DNA of 33,980 nucleotides from Prevotella sp. (GTDB taxonomy: Bacteria > Bacteroidota > Bacteroidia > Bacteroidales > Bacteroidaceae), in NCBI GenBank assembly GCA_022774105.1, contig JALFNY010000067.1, positions 1-33,980 of the forward strand. Reading direction: 5' to 3'. This document shows positions 7,865 through 16,015 of the stretch, one piece after another (positions within the stretch are counted from its first letter, which is position 1; the number at the start of each line of letters is the position of its first letter). Position numbers and translations under genes: made by a program. The notes beneath the pieces were generated by a model. It was not told where the DNA came from. It saw only the letters and a program-made list of their open reading frames with translations, and made no database searches.

Positions 7865-8818
7865 ATGGTAAGAGTAACACGATATACCACCGCTGATGCA
7901 CCGCTGTGGGATGACTTTGTGAGGGTCTCGAGAAACGGGACCTTCCTTTTTCAGCGTGCATATATGGACTATCACCATGACAGATTCCATGACCATTCAC
8001 TGCTATTCCATAACGAAAAGGGTAGGGTGGTGGCACTCTTGCCGTGCAATGAAGACGGGGTGACACTCCATAGCCATCAAGGACTGACGTATGGAGGCTT
8101 CATATTGGCACCCGGAACACACACCTATGAGGTGCAGCAAGCCTTTGACACCACTATGAACTACCTGCGCCAACAGGGCTTCAAGGAGTGGATATACAAG
8201 CAAATGCCAAGCATTTACCACAGCATACCGTCGCAGGAAGATGACTATCTGTTATGGAAAAACGGTGCAGAGATGGTGGAATGTAACCTTAGCAGCACCG
8301 TGGACTATGGCAGTATGCCGTCTCTCAAAGCGGAATACTGCCGCAGAAACGCCCTGACAAGACTTGCGAGACAAGGGGCAAGACTTGACATGACAACGGA
8401 CTTAGGACGCTTTTGGCCACTGTTAGAAAACTGTTTGAAAGAAAGACACGGTGTGAAACCAGTGCATACACTGACGGAAATGCAGTTGTTGCAGCACCGT
8501 TTCCCAGACAAAATAAGGTGTTGCACGGTGCAGGACACAACAAGCAGTATCCTTGCCGGTGTGATAATGTACGAAGCCGGGCAGGTGGCACATGCACAAT
8601 ACAGTACCACAACGGAGGCTGGAAGGCGTATAGGAGCGCAGGATTACCTGTATCTCGCACTGATAAACCATTACAAAGAGCAGCAATCAGTACGTTTTTT
8701 CGACTTCGGAATAAGCAACGAAGACGGCGGAAAGGTGCTGAACACATCGCTTAACAGATACAAAGAGGGCTTCGGAGCACGCGGAGTAACGTACAAGAAG
8801 TACAGGATTATGTTGTAA
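7865..8818 (+). CDS. FemAB/GNAT-like acyltransferase of a surface-glycan locus
   Basis: Using the ATG at 7865, the product is 317 residues (MVRVTRYTTADAPLWDDF...). An in-frame ATG lies 39 bases upstream but precedes the promoter box and adds an atypical hydrophobic stretch, so I prefer 7865. The fold pattern suggests two GNAT-like halves as in the FemAB/Acetyltransf_6 group. The C-terminal half carries ILAGVIMYEAGQVAHAQYSTT and ends with the conserved-looking FFDFGIS and LNRYKEGFGAR. Such genes are common in Bacteroides and Prevotella capsule or O-antigen loci, where they probably add an acyl or amino-acyl group to a sugar. The substrate is unknown. It is convergent with the FdtA-like gene, 102 bases away. 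Confidence 0.8.
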   Translation: MVRVTRYTTADAPLWDDFVRVSRNGTFLFQRAYMDYHHDRFHDHSLLFHNEKGRVVALLPCNEDGVTLHSHQGLTYGGFILAPGTHTYEVQQAFDTTMNYLRQQGFKEWIYKQMPSIYHSIPSQEDDYLLWKNGAEMVECNLSSTVDYGSMPSLKAEYCRRNALTRLARQGARLDMTTDLGRFWPLLENCLKERHGVKPVHTLTEMQLLQHRFPDKIRCCTVQDTTSSILAGVIMYEAGQVAHAQYSTTTEAGRRIGAQDYLYLALINHYKEQQSVRFFDFGISNEDGGKVLNTSLNRYKEGFGARGVTYKKYRIML

Positions 8819-8920
8819 GCAGAGCCTCATACGGTTTCTGGTTGGAGGTAAAAAAGCGTAAGACACGATGTAAAAACCATGCTGCCAATACCCCAAGACC
8901 ATTAGACCAAGACCAATAAC

Positions 8921-9325
8921 CTATCCTTTCGCCATCTTCTTGAACTCCTTATAGTTCCTGATGTAGTCGTTTTCATCATAAAAATCCGACGCCAGAACCA
9001 TGCAAACAGCACCAGAAGAGAAGTCCTCCAGGGTGCGCCAGACACCAGGATATATCAGCAAACCCTCCCAAGGGTGGTTCAAAAGGTAAGTGCTCTTCTC
9101 CTTACCGTTATCAAGTGTGACGGTAAAAGAGCCGCTTGTAGCCACGATAAGTTGGTAGATAGTCTTATGGGCATGGCCTCCCCGCTTCCCACCTCCGGGC
9201 ACATCGTAGGTCCAATAGACGCGTTTTACCTCGAAAGGAATATCCTTACACTGCTCGCAGACGCTGAGGTTGCCGCGTGGGTCACTAATCTTCGGAAGTT
9301 GAATAATCTCTCCTAAGGGTCTCAT
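8921..9325 (-). CDS. fdtA: dTDP-4-oxo-6-deoxyglucose 3,4-ketoisomerase-like cupin (FdtA/WxcM-type)
   Basis: The 134-residue protein has the size and pattern of FdtA-type isomerases: a single cupin domain with RVYWTYDVPGGGKRGGHAHK (about residues 35-54) supplying the active-site His residues. FdtA converts dTDP-4-oxo-6-deoxyglucose to the 3-oxo galacto isomer, a step toward 3-amino-3,6-dideoxygalactose in S-layer glycans and O-antigens. The rest of that pathway (RmlA, RmlB, aminotransferase, acetyltransferase) is not in the window and would have to be encoded elsewhere. Alternatively, this could be a related WxcM-like cupin with another substrate. It is transcribed divergently from the flippase gene, with a -7 box at 9350-9357. 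Confidence 0.8.
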   Translation of the reverse strand: MRPLGEIIQLPKISDPRGNLSVCEQCKDIPFEVKRVYWTYDVPGGGKRGGHAHKTIYQLIVATSGSFTVTLDNGKEKSTYLLNHPWEGLLIYPGVWRTLEDFSSGAVCMVLASDFYDENDYIRNYKEFKKMAKG

Positions 9326-9349
9326 TATATATTGATTTTAATGTGATTG

Positions 9350-9357
9350 CAAAGGTA
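9350..9357 (-). promoter_or_regulatory. Promoter -7 box of the fdtA-like gene
   Basis: Read on the minus strand this is TACCTTTG, 24 bases before the start codon at 9325. It fits the Bacteroidetes TAnnTTTG pattern. I see no matching plus-strand box for the divergent flippase gene. Confidence 0.6.
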
Positions 9358-9398
9358 ATAATAAAAAACAAGACGGCAAAGAAAAAGTAATAAAAGAA

Positions 9399-10859
9399 AT
9401 GTCATACAACAAATATAACGTAGTGTTAAAGGCAACAAGCTTTTTTGGTGGCGTGCAAGGGCTCAACATAGTCCTCAATATCATACGCACCAAGATAGTG
9501 GCAGTGCTTCTTGGCCCTGAGGGTGTGGGTTTGAATGGCATCTATAACGAGGCAAGGGAGACACTACACGGTACTACTAACCTTGGACTTGACGTCAGTG
9601 GAGTGCGTGGAATATCGCTGGCTTATGAGGAACTGCATGCTGCTCAGAGCGTGACGGAGCGTGAGTCGCTGCGTAAAAGGCTGTCAGACGAGGTGGCGTT
9701 GCTGCGTTCCTGGGTGGTATTGTTGGCTCTTTTCGGCACATTGTTGTGTATGTTGTTTGCTGCACCGCTGTCGTTCTTCACGTTCGGAGACTACGATCAC
9801 ACGTTGGCTTACGTGCTATTGTCGCCGGCAGTGGGCTTCAGCACCGTGGTATGTGGTGAAATTGCCGTGCTGAAAGGGTTGCGACATCTGAAGTGGATAG
9901 CCTCAGTTTCTGTGTTGAAGGTGGTTGCCGGCCTTGTAGTTACGTTACCTATATATTATATATGGGGCATAGATGGAGTGCTGGCAGCACTTGTTGCCCT
10001 TTTTTTTGTGTGTATGTTGCTGGCCTTTTACTATGGCAATAAGGCGGAAAAGTTTCGTGTTATCTTTGCGAAACGTGAGTTACGGAAAGGTCATAAGATG
10101 CTGTCCATAGGCTTTAACTTTGTTGTTTGCAACATAATAGCACACCTTTCGTTGCTCGGCATACAGGCATATCTCAACAATGTGGCGTCACTTGAGGTAG
10201 TAGGCCTTTATAATTCCGGCTATTCTTTGACCATGACGTATGCCGGAATGGTACTCTCCGCAATAGATATGGATTATTTTCCCCGTCTTACCGGTGTCAT
10301 AACAGACTGTAAGGAGCGTGCTGACACGCTGCTAAAGCAGATGGATGTTGTGGCAATGCTTGCCACACCGTTGTGCGTTGGCGTTACAGTAGCCCTCCCG
10401 GTGCTTGTTCCCCTGCTGCTCGATGGGCGTTTTGAGACTGTTATCCCAATGGCTCAGGCAGCCACTGTGGGCCTTCTGTTCAGGGCAATATACCTTCCTA
10501 ACGCCTATATGTCGCTGGCGGCAGGAGATAATAAGACGTTCCTTGCTATAAATACAGTGGGTGCTGTCGATATATTGTTGGTGCTTGTGGGGTATCATTA
10601 CTACGGCCTTACGGGTATGGGCGTGGCTCTCACGGTGCAGAACGCCATTGATATGCTGATTGTCTTGGGTGTTTCAAAGTGGAGATACGGTGTTCGTTTC
10701 ACGTGGGCGAGGGCTTATTCTCTCTCTGTATATGCCGCCATGCTGTGCCTCACGTACGTTATGTGCTGTGTGCTTACAGGCTGGAGGTACTGGGTTGTGG
10801 GCACGGTAGTAACGCTGTTGACAGCAATGTATTCTTACAAAAAGTATAAGGAAGGATGA
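9399..10859 (+). CDS. wzx: Wzx-like oligosaccharide flippase
   Basis: The 486-residue protein is highly hydrophobic with about 12-14 membrane helices and belongs to the polysaccharide transporter (MATE-like) superfamily. The N-terminus (KATSFFGGVQGLNIVLNIIR, then LLGPEGVGLNGIY) is typical of O-antigen flippases. Such proteins move undecaprenyl-linked glycan repeat units across the inner membrane. A short charged loop (about residues 70-95) separates the second and third helices. Its last 4 bases overlap the ATG of the ATP-grasp gene (10856), implying coupled translation. It shares a 73-base divergent gap with the fdtA-like gene. No polymerase (Wzy) gene is visible in the window. Confidence 0.85.
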   Translation: MSYNKYNVVLKATSFFGGVQGLNIVLNIIRTKIVAVLLGPEGVGLNGIYNEARETLHGTTNLGLDVSGVRGISLAYEELHAAQSVTERESLRKRLSDEVALLRSWVVLLALFGTLLCMLFAAPLSFFTFGDYDHTLAYVLLSPAVGFSTVVCGEIAVLKGLRHLKWIASVSVLKVVAGLVVTLPIYYIWGIDGVLAALVALFFVCMLLAFYYGNKAEKFRVIFAKRELRKGHKMLSIGFNFVVCNIIAHLSLLGIQAYLNNVASLEVVGLYNSGYSLTMTYAGMVLSAIDMDYFPRLTGVITDCKERADTLLKQMDVVAMLATPLCVGVTVALPVLVPLLLDGRFETVIPMAQAATVGLLFRAIYLPNAYMSLAAGDNKTFLAINTVGAVDILLVLVGYHYYGLTGMGVALTVQNAIDMLIVLGVSKWRYGVRFTWARAYSLSVYAAMLCLTYVMCCVLTGWRYWVVGTVVTLLTAMYSYKKYKEG

Positions 10860-12040
10860 GACAGAAACGTATAATGGTTCTCGGTGGCAACATAGTGCAG
10901 GCAGAGGCCACCCTCACGGCAAAGAGATTAGGTTATTATACCATCAGTACGGACTTGCATCCAGAGAATCCCGGTCATGCTATCGCCGATGAGTATTGTC
11001 CTGTTGACATTATAGACAGGGAGGCGGTGCTTCGTGAGGCACGCCGTCTTGAGATTGACGGCATAGTACCTTACACCTCAGACATTCTCGCTCCGGTGGC
11101 TTCTTACGTTGCCGAGAGCCTGTCATTGCCTGGTAATCCCCACGAGACGGTGGAGATAATGACTCACAAAAACCGCTTCCGTGAGTTTCTTGCAAGCCAC
11201 GGTTTCCTTACGCCTCAGGGCAGAGCCTGCCGCAGTGTGGCCGAGGCCGTGGCGTATTTCCGCACGCTTGACGCTCCAGCAATGCTGAAACCGGTGGATA
11301 ATGCGGGCAGTAAGGGTGTGTTCCGCATAGACAGTGAGGAGGAGATACGTCTGCATTGGGACGAGACAATGGGCTATTCCATGGAGAAGACAGCCATCGT
11401 GGAGCAGTTCATCGAGCGTCAGGGCTTGCAGCAAGACGGTGACATCTTCGTTATAGATGGCCGCATCGCCTTCTGGGGAGTGGGCGATCAGTACAAGGAC
11501 CCCATAGCCCCCTATATGCCGGCGATGTACTCTTTCCCCTCTGTCATGCAGGAAGAATACCGTCAGCGGGCGCAGGAGATGGTGCAGGAGGCACTCACCG
11601 CCCTTGGTTTCAGGCAGGGACCTTGTAACGTGGAGTATATAGTTGACACGAAGGGAGACATATATATATTGGAGATAGGCCCCCGCAATGGTGGCAATCT
11701 CATACCCTTTGGCATACAGGAGTGTACAGGCCTTGACCTCACGGAACTGACAGTGCGTCAGGCAGTGGGCGAGAAGGTGGAGATACCTCGCTGGCATTAC
11801 GAAGGCGTAGGCGTCTCTTTGCTGCTGCATGTACGGCAGGACGGCGTGTTCCACGGCGTGACGGTGGCAGAGAAATACTGTGACAACGTTCGTCGCAAAT
11901 ACTTGTTCCGTCGCGAGGGAGATGTTGTAAAACGCTTCCATAATGGTGGTGATGTCATCGGTTCTATGACATTCCGCTTTGATAACCACGAGGAAATGCA
12001 GCGGTTTATGGTTGACGAAAACGCAATAATAATAGACTGA
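10856..12040 (+). CDS. ATP-grasp ligase of surface-glycan locus
   Basis: The 394-residue product has an N-terminal Rossmann-like domain (MVLGGNIVQAEATLTAKRLGY, about 6-26), then an ATP-grasp fold. Visible ATP-grasp features are the Lys in PAMLKPVDNAGSKGVF (about 142-157), the EQFIERQG segment and the C-terminal metal-binding ILEIGPRNGGN (about 277-287). Relatives include carbamoyl-phosphate synthase-like and amino-acid ligases that join a carboxylate to an amine. In glycan loci they are thought to attach amino acids or similar groups to sugars or precursors. The start overlaps the flippase stop by 4 bases, so the two are translationally coupled. A weak hairpin and repeat array 2 follow directly. 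Confidence 0.83.
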   Translation: MRQKRIMVLGGNIVQAEATLTAKRLGYYTISTDLHPENPGHAIADEYCPVDIIDREAVLREARRLEIDGIVPYTSDILAPVASYVAESLSLPGNPHETVEIMTHKNRFREFLASHGFLTPQGRACRSVAEAVAYFRTLDAPAMLKPVDNAGSKGVFRIDSEEEIRLHWDETMGYSMEKTAIVEQFIERQGLQQDGDIFVIDGRIAFWGVGDQYKDPIAPYMPAMYSFPSVMQEEYRQRAQEMVQEALTALGFRQGPCNVEYIVDTKGDIYILEIGPRNGGNLIPFGIQECTGLDLTELTVRQAVGEKVEIPRWHYEGVGVSLLLHVRQDGVFHGVTVAEKYCDNVRRKYLFRREGDVVKRFHNGGDVIGSMTFRFDNHEEMQRFMVDENAIIID

Positions 12041-12043
12041 TGC

Positions 12044-12066
12044 GGCGGGCGCATACCGCCAGTTTT
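12044..12066 (+). terminator. Weak terminator-like hairpin after the ATP-grasp gene
   Basis: A 5-bp GC stem (12044-12048 GGCGG with 12056-12060 CCGCC) around a 7-base loop is followed by AG and TTTT at 12063-12066. It lies 4 bases after the stop codon and 3 bases before repeat array 2. It is short for a strong terminator. Confidence 0.4.
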
Positions 12067-12068
12067 GT

Positions 12069-12149
12069 AAATAGGTGCTGATTGCATTGCAATCAGCACC
12101 TATTTGTTATGCAATCAACACCTGTTTACCGTGCAATCAGTACCTGATT
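12069..12149. repeat. Tetrad repeat array 2 (4 x 15 bp, 22-bp period)
   Basis: Units start at 12069 (AAATAGGTGCTGATT), 12091 (AATCAGCACCTATTT), 12113 (AATCAACACCTGTTT) and 12135 (AATCAGTACCTGATT). Spacers are GCATTGC, GTTATGC and ACCGTGC. Units 1 and 2 are perfect reverse complements, including their departures from consensus. The spacer between them (GC-ATT-GC) also pairs at its ends, so this pair can form a 17-bp stem with a 3-base loop. The array lies between convergent genes (ATP-grasp plus, glycosyltransferase minus). Confidence 0.95.
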
Positions 12150-12222
12150 GCAACGTGTGTAGCAGTGTTTGTCGCTGTAGTGGTGGCTTTCGGAAATGGT
12201 GTTACGCTTGTGTTGATGTTGG

Positions 12223-13326
12223 TTATAGGCTGTTGTAGATGGCTTCGTACTGCCTTGTCACCTTGCGGAAATCATAGTTTCGCATCACGTATTCGCGGCA
12301 ATTACGCTTTAATGCCGCAATGCTTTCAGGGTGTAATACAAGGTTTTCCAACTGTGTGAAGACGCTTTCGTAGCATGGCAGCACGTTGATGATAGGCCGG
12401 CAGAGTGTCTCGCCCATTATGTCATAGTGCTCTGGCTCTCCGCCTGTCAACGTTATTATCCCCTTTGAGAGTGTTAGCAGCGCGTTCATTCCCGGTCCGT
12501 AGGAATATAGTTGGTCAAGCATGACGTCAGAATTGTCCATCATGTTCATGTATTCCTTGTATGGAATGTTCTCTACAACGGTCAGTTCCATGCGGCCCGG
12601 GTGCTTTGCCATGATGTCTTTTGCCGCCCGCAGCATGATGTCCGTGCCCTTATATTCGGAGCGTGTCCTGCTGATACCGATGAAGACACGCAGTTTCTCC
12701 GATGGTGCGAGACTGTTCTCCTCAGGCAGTTTGAAGGGGAAAGGCACGAGGTGCAGCCGTTCGCGTATCGGCTTGCCGTCCTCTCCGCAGTCTGATGACA
12801 GGTTGTAAGGCAGCCAATACTCGTATGTTCCCGCTATGATGGCATCGCAGGTACGGGCTATGTGGCGGTTAAGGCACTCTCTGGCAGTGCCCACCCAGTT
12901 GTCGAGTTTGGCCTTGGCGTAAGGAGTGTAACGCTCTTCCGCACCGTTGTTGCAGTCGGAATAGCGCATGGGTTTAAGTGTCTTGTTGATGAAATAATAG
13001 TAGTAATCGTCTCCTAAGGCTGATAATACTACCTTTTTGTTATGTTTCCGCAGGTAGTTATATAGCGGAAACACGCGTTCTCCCTTTAAGTCCACGAACA
13101 TAGGGTTTATTAATTGTACTATATCAAAGCCCCTCATGCGTGGCAGGAGCCTTATGAGTTTCCACAGATATGCCACTCTCCCCTTTCTTGTGAGGTCTAT
13201 GTCACGTGGGTAATCCTTCCATGTGTCTCCGTCACTTATTACTGTCACCTGATGTCCCAGTTCCCTCAGCCCCTCGGCAAGGGTACAGTGTACGCCACTG
13301 TATTCACCTATTAGCAGTATCTTCAT
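12223..13326 (-). CDS. GT-B-fold glycosyltransferase (GT4-like)
   Basis: The 367-residue product starts MKILLIGEYSGVHCTLAEGL, the glycine-containing N-terminal beta-alpha motif of GT-B glycosyltransferases. The C-terminal half carries the usual nucleotide-sugar region (about 240-330), with SEYKGTDIMLRAAKDIM, GPGMNALLTLSKG and the acidic LTGGEPEHYDIMGE near the donor site. It would transfer a sugar at the cytoplasmic face during glycan repeat assembly. Donor and acceptor cannot be read from sequence. It is last in a five-gene minus-strand run and overlaps the preceding gene by 23 bases (13304-13326). No clear terminator follows, and array 2 begins about 75 bases beyond its stop. Confidence 0.82.
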   Translation of the reverse strand: MKILLIGEYSGVHCTLAEGLRELGHQVTVISDGDTWKDYPRDIDLTRKGRVAYLWKLIRLLPRMRGFDIVQLINPMFVDLKGERVFPLYNYLRKHNKKVVLSALGDDYYYYFINKTLKPMRYSDCNNGAEERYTPYAKAKLDNWVGTARECLNRHIARTCDAIIAGTYEYWLPYNLSSDCGEDGKPIRERLHLVPFPFKLPEENSLAPSEKLRVFIGISRTRSEYKGTDIMLRAAKDIMAKHPGRMELTVVENIPYKEYMNMMDNSDVMLDQLYSYGPGMNALLTLSKGIITLTGGEPEHYDIMGETLCRPIINVLPCYESVFTQLENLVLHPESIAALKRNCREYVMRNYDFRKVTRQYEAIYNSL

Positions 13327-14176
13327 GTCTCTTTCCTTTTATTCTCTTATGCAGCCAGCACAGCAGTCTCACGCCGGGCCACGGCAGTGTTACCTCTCCT
13401 GACAGTCTGTATAGGTCTATCTGTCGGCACAATATGGAGTAATACAAATTCCAACCGTGGTGTGACAGCGGTGTGGTGTGCATCGTCTTGATGCCGATTT
13501 GCAGTGCCTCTATATGTTGTTTCAGCCCCCATGCAGCGGCAGAGGCGGCCACAGAGATTCCACAATCGTTCCACTCGTAGCAGTAAGCACCGTGTGATGT
13601 CGTGGCAACACGGGGCTCTTGGGCAAGCAGGAGAGGCAGGATGTGGACGTCCTCAAATATTCTCCCGACAGGAAACCGTGTGCTCTCAAACAGCCATCGT
13701 CTGTATATCTTGTTCCAAGAGAAGGCATGGTTCCATGCCCTTGTGTGTTCCCAGTACTGTCGTGCGGAGCGGAACGTGCGGTTGTCAAGGGTCAGTGCCA
13801 TTCTTTTCTCACCTATATGCCTCAGTGAGAACTCCAAAATATCTATGTCACCATGCCCCTTTAACCATTCCATCAGGGGCTGATAAGTGCCCGGCAAGAG
13901 CCAGTCGTCACTGTCAACAAAGGTTACATACTCCCCATTAGCAATGTCAAGGCCGGCGTTGCGAGCGTCACTCAGCCCACCGTTCGCCTTGTGCAACACT
14001 GTGATGCGGCTGTCTCTCTCCGCCCATCTGTCACATATTGCAGGGCAATCGTCAGTAGAACCGTCGTCAATGAGTATCACCTCCATCTCTGGAACGTCCT
14101 GACAGAGCACGCTGTCTATACATTTGTCAATGTAATCAGCAACGTTATATACGGGGATTATTACAGAAAGGGTCAT
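13304..14176 (-). CDS. Family 2 glycosyltransferase (GT-A fold)
   Basis: The start chosen is the ATG at 14176, giving MTLSVIIPVYNVADYIDKCIDSVL and 290 residues. A longer in-frame start at 14230 adds 18 residues that lie inside the upstream gene and do not fit the family. The chosen start overlaps the upstream stop as ATGA. The N-terminal GT-A domain has LIDDGSTDDCPAICDRW, NGGLSDARNAGLDIANG and the metal-binding VTFVDSDDW. The C-terminal half is variable and probably binds the acceptor. It would add one sugar to a lipid-linked glycan. Its 3' end overlaps the next gene by 23 bases. Confidence 0.87.
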   Translation of the reverse strand: MTLSVIIPVYNVADYIDKCIDSVLCQDVPEMEVILIDDGSTDDCPAICDRWAERDSRITVLHKANGGLSDARNAGLDIANGEYVTFVDSDDWLLPGTYQPLMEWLKGHGDIDILEFSLRHIGEKRMALTLDNRTFRSARQYWEHTRAWNHAFSWNKIYRRWLFESTRFPVGRIFEDVHILPLLLAQEPRVATTSHGAYCYEWNDCGISVAASAAAWGLKQHIEALQIGIKTMHTTPLSHHGWNLYYSILCRQIDLYRLSGEVTLPWPGVRLLCWLHKRIKGKRHEDTANR

Positions 14177-15117
14177 AGGTAGAGGCGTGTGAACAGGTTG
14201 AACAATATGTACTTCGGCTCCCATCGCCATCGGAGCGGAAAGCGTTTCATGCTTTTTAGCGAGTGAACAATCTCTTTTCTGAACGCAATGTCATGCCTCT
14301 GGCGTATCAACATATACAAGGCATCAACCACAAGGTAGTCCATCTTACGCTCCATGCATTGTTTTAGTTCTGTGTCTTGTATCGCAAGCCGCTCTAATCC
14401 GTCAAGTATTGTCATCACGTCACGTAGTTTCCGCTTTTGCATACCGCGGTCTTCGGTGGTTGTTATGCTGCCTTTCCGCACTATTCTGATGTATATATCT
14501 ACGTTGATTGCCATGAAGTTGCGTGCTGAGGCGAATGTTCTTACGGTGAAATCATCGTCCTCGTGCAGTGCGAACGGCAGGAATTTCAGTTGCTCCCGGC
14601 ATAGGAACTCCCTGCGAAAGAGATATGCCCACACGCAGGGGAACAGGTTTCTGTCGTGTAGAAACGTCCTTGCCGGGGCGTATTCCTTGTTATAATGCGG
14701 TATATATCGGCGGTAATGGCCGGTTCGTCCGCGCAGGTTTGTCTGCCGGGTGCTTATCCCTATTATGTCAATCACGCCGCTTTCAAGGGCAGAAACCAGT
14801 TCTTTCGTGTTGCAATCGCAGTCTAATTTATCGTCAGCATCAACGAAAAAGATGTATCGTCCGTGTGCTTTCTCCATGCCGGCGTTACGTGCCATGCTTG
14901 GTCCGAGGTTCTCTTGGTCAAGCAAAAGCATTGTGGGATGGGCATCTTTGCATTGCTTTAATACCTCGATTGTGCCGTCTTTGGAGCCGTCGTTGATGGC
15001 TATCACCTCCCTGCCGTGCCCTTTTAGGTCAAGGTTGTACACGCTTTCTACGCACGCTTTGACGTAGGGTGCGGCGTTATAAGCGGGTATTATGAATGTT
15101 ACGAGTGGCTGTTCCAT
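14173..15117 (-). CDS. Family 2 glycosyltransferase (GT-A fold)
   Basis: The 314-residue protein begins MEQPLVTFIIPAYNAAPYVKACVESVY and contains AINDGSKDGTIEVL, NLGPSMARNAGMEKAHG and the donor/metal motif YIFFVDADDKLD. A conserved-looking HEDDDF near residue 180 is typical of the catalytic-base region in this family. The C-terminal part (about 220-314) is basic and helical, possibly for membrane contact. It starts immediately next to the upstream gene's stop (15118) and ends in an ATGA overlap with the downstream gene, so expression must be tightly coupled. Sugar and acceptor are unknown. Confidence 0.88.
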   Translation of the reverse strand: MEQPLVTFIIPAYNAAPYVKACVESVYNLDLKGHGREVIAINDGSKDGTIEVLKQCKDAHPTMLLLDQENLGPSMARNAGMEKAHGRYIFFVDADDKLDCDCNTKELVSALESGVIDIIGISTRQTNLRGRTGHYRRYIPHYNKEYAPARTFLHDRNLFPCVWAYLFRREFLCREQLKFLPFALHEDDDFTVRTFASARNFMAINVDIYIRIVRKGSITTTEDRGMQKRKLRDVMTILDGLERLAIQDTELKQCMERKMDYLVVDALYMLIRQRHDIAFRKEIVHSLKSMKRFPLRWRWEPKYILFNLFTRLYL

Positions 15118-16008
15118 TTAGGATAGGGTGCTGAGGTAGCCGAGTTTGTACATTGCAAACACCGTGAGGTTGGGTTTTTTGCCCAACAGGTTGTGGCGCA
15201 TGAGGGGGCGGAATATGCGGAAGAGCAGTGCTGCGAGCCACTTTATGTGCCAGTGTTGCAGTATTATCACCGCCTGCCCTACGTGTGAATGGGGCAGCAT
15301 CTTGTTGCCAAGGGAGTGTAATGTGCGCATGGCGGCTTCGGTCTTGGCTATGAATTGTGCGTTGGTTTCAAGCCCGGTGTGAAGCAGGGGGTTGTCGATG
15401 TGAGTTATGGTTATGCCCTTTTGCTGTAGTGTCACGCCGAAAAGGGTGTCTTCGTAGCCGTATTCTTTGCACTGTTCGTCAAAGGTTACTGACTGCATGA
15501 CGTCTTGTCTGACGCAGAGGTTGAATGGTGTTATGTGCTGATAGGGTTGTTTGCTACGTTCTGCTGCGCTGCGATGACGGTCTGCTGCCTTCTCATATCG
15601 GTGGCGTAGTGATACTGTTGGTGATGGTAGTGTGTCTGCATGATGCAGTCCTCCGGATATTACTTGTGTCTGACCGGCGTTTCTTATTGCGTTGATTAGT
15701 TGCTGCGCGTAGTGTGGATTGTCCACTTTCGCATCGCTGTCGATGTATAGCAGCCATTGTCCTTGTGCTTCTTTGGCGAGGTAGTTCTTTATTGCTGCGC
15801 GTCCGGTGTTGGTTGTTCGCCGTATGAATCGGCAGTGTGGCAGTTCGTTTATGTGCAAGTTGGCTATGACGGTAACTTGATCTCGGCTGCCGTCATCGGC
15901 CACAATGATTTCATAGTTGCAGTCTTCTGCCTCCAGTTGTTGCTGTAATTCTGCTACCAGCGTGTAGCATTTGCAGTCGTATGTGGGTATGAGTACAGAT
16001 AGTGTCAT
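15118..16008 (-). CDS. Family 2 glycosyltransferase (GT-A fold)
   Basis: The start chosen is the ATG at 16008 (MTLSVLIPTYDCKCYTLVAEL), giving 296 residues. Five codons further upstream there is only a TTG, which would overlap the previous gene. GT-A signatures are VADDGSRDQVT, NTGRAAIKNYLAKEAQG and LLYIDSDAKVDNP, with the DSD metal site. YGYEDTLFGVTLQQKG (about 150-165) matches the GT2 catalytic-base region seen in galactosyl- and chondroitin-type transferases. The C-terminus has a hydrophobic segment (WLAALLFRIFRPL). It abuts the downstream gene directly and follows the upstream one after 7 bases. Confidence 0.86.
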   Translation of the reverse strand: MTLSVLIPTYDCKCYTLVAELQQQLEAEDCNYEIIVADDGSRDQVTVIANLHINELPHCRFIRRTTNTGRAAIKNYLAKEAQGQWLLYIDSDAKVDNPHYAQQLINAIRNAGQTQVISGGLHHADTLPSPTVSLRHRYEKAADRHRSAAERSKQPYQHITPFNLCVRQDVMQSVTFDEQCKEYGYEDTLFGVTLQQKGITITHIDNPLLHTGLETNAQFIAKTEAAMRTLHSLGNKMLPHSHVGQAVIILQHWHIKWLAALLFRIFRPLMRHNLLGKKPNLTVFAMYKLGYLSTLS

Positions 16009-16015
16009 GCTTATT

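Noticed and set aside
11123..11989. Long minus-strand open frame opposite the ATP-grasp gene
   Set aside because: It lies wholly opposite a well-supported gene, has no family-like composition and its Cys/His-rich sequence is typical of a shadow frame.
12069..12149. Intrinsic terminator reading of the repeat arrays
   Set aside because: The units can fold but are AT-rich at their bases and no T run follows any array. Some other gene ends nearby have separate, better terminators.
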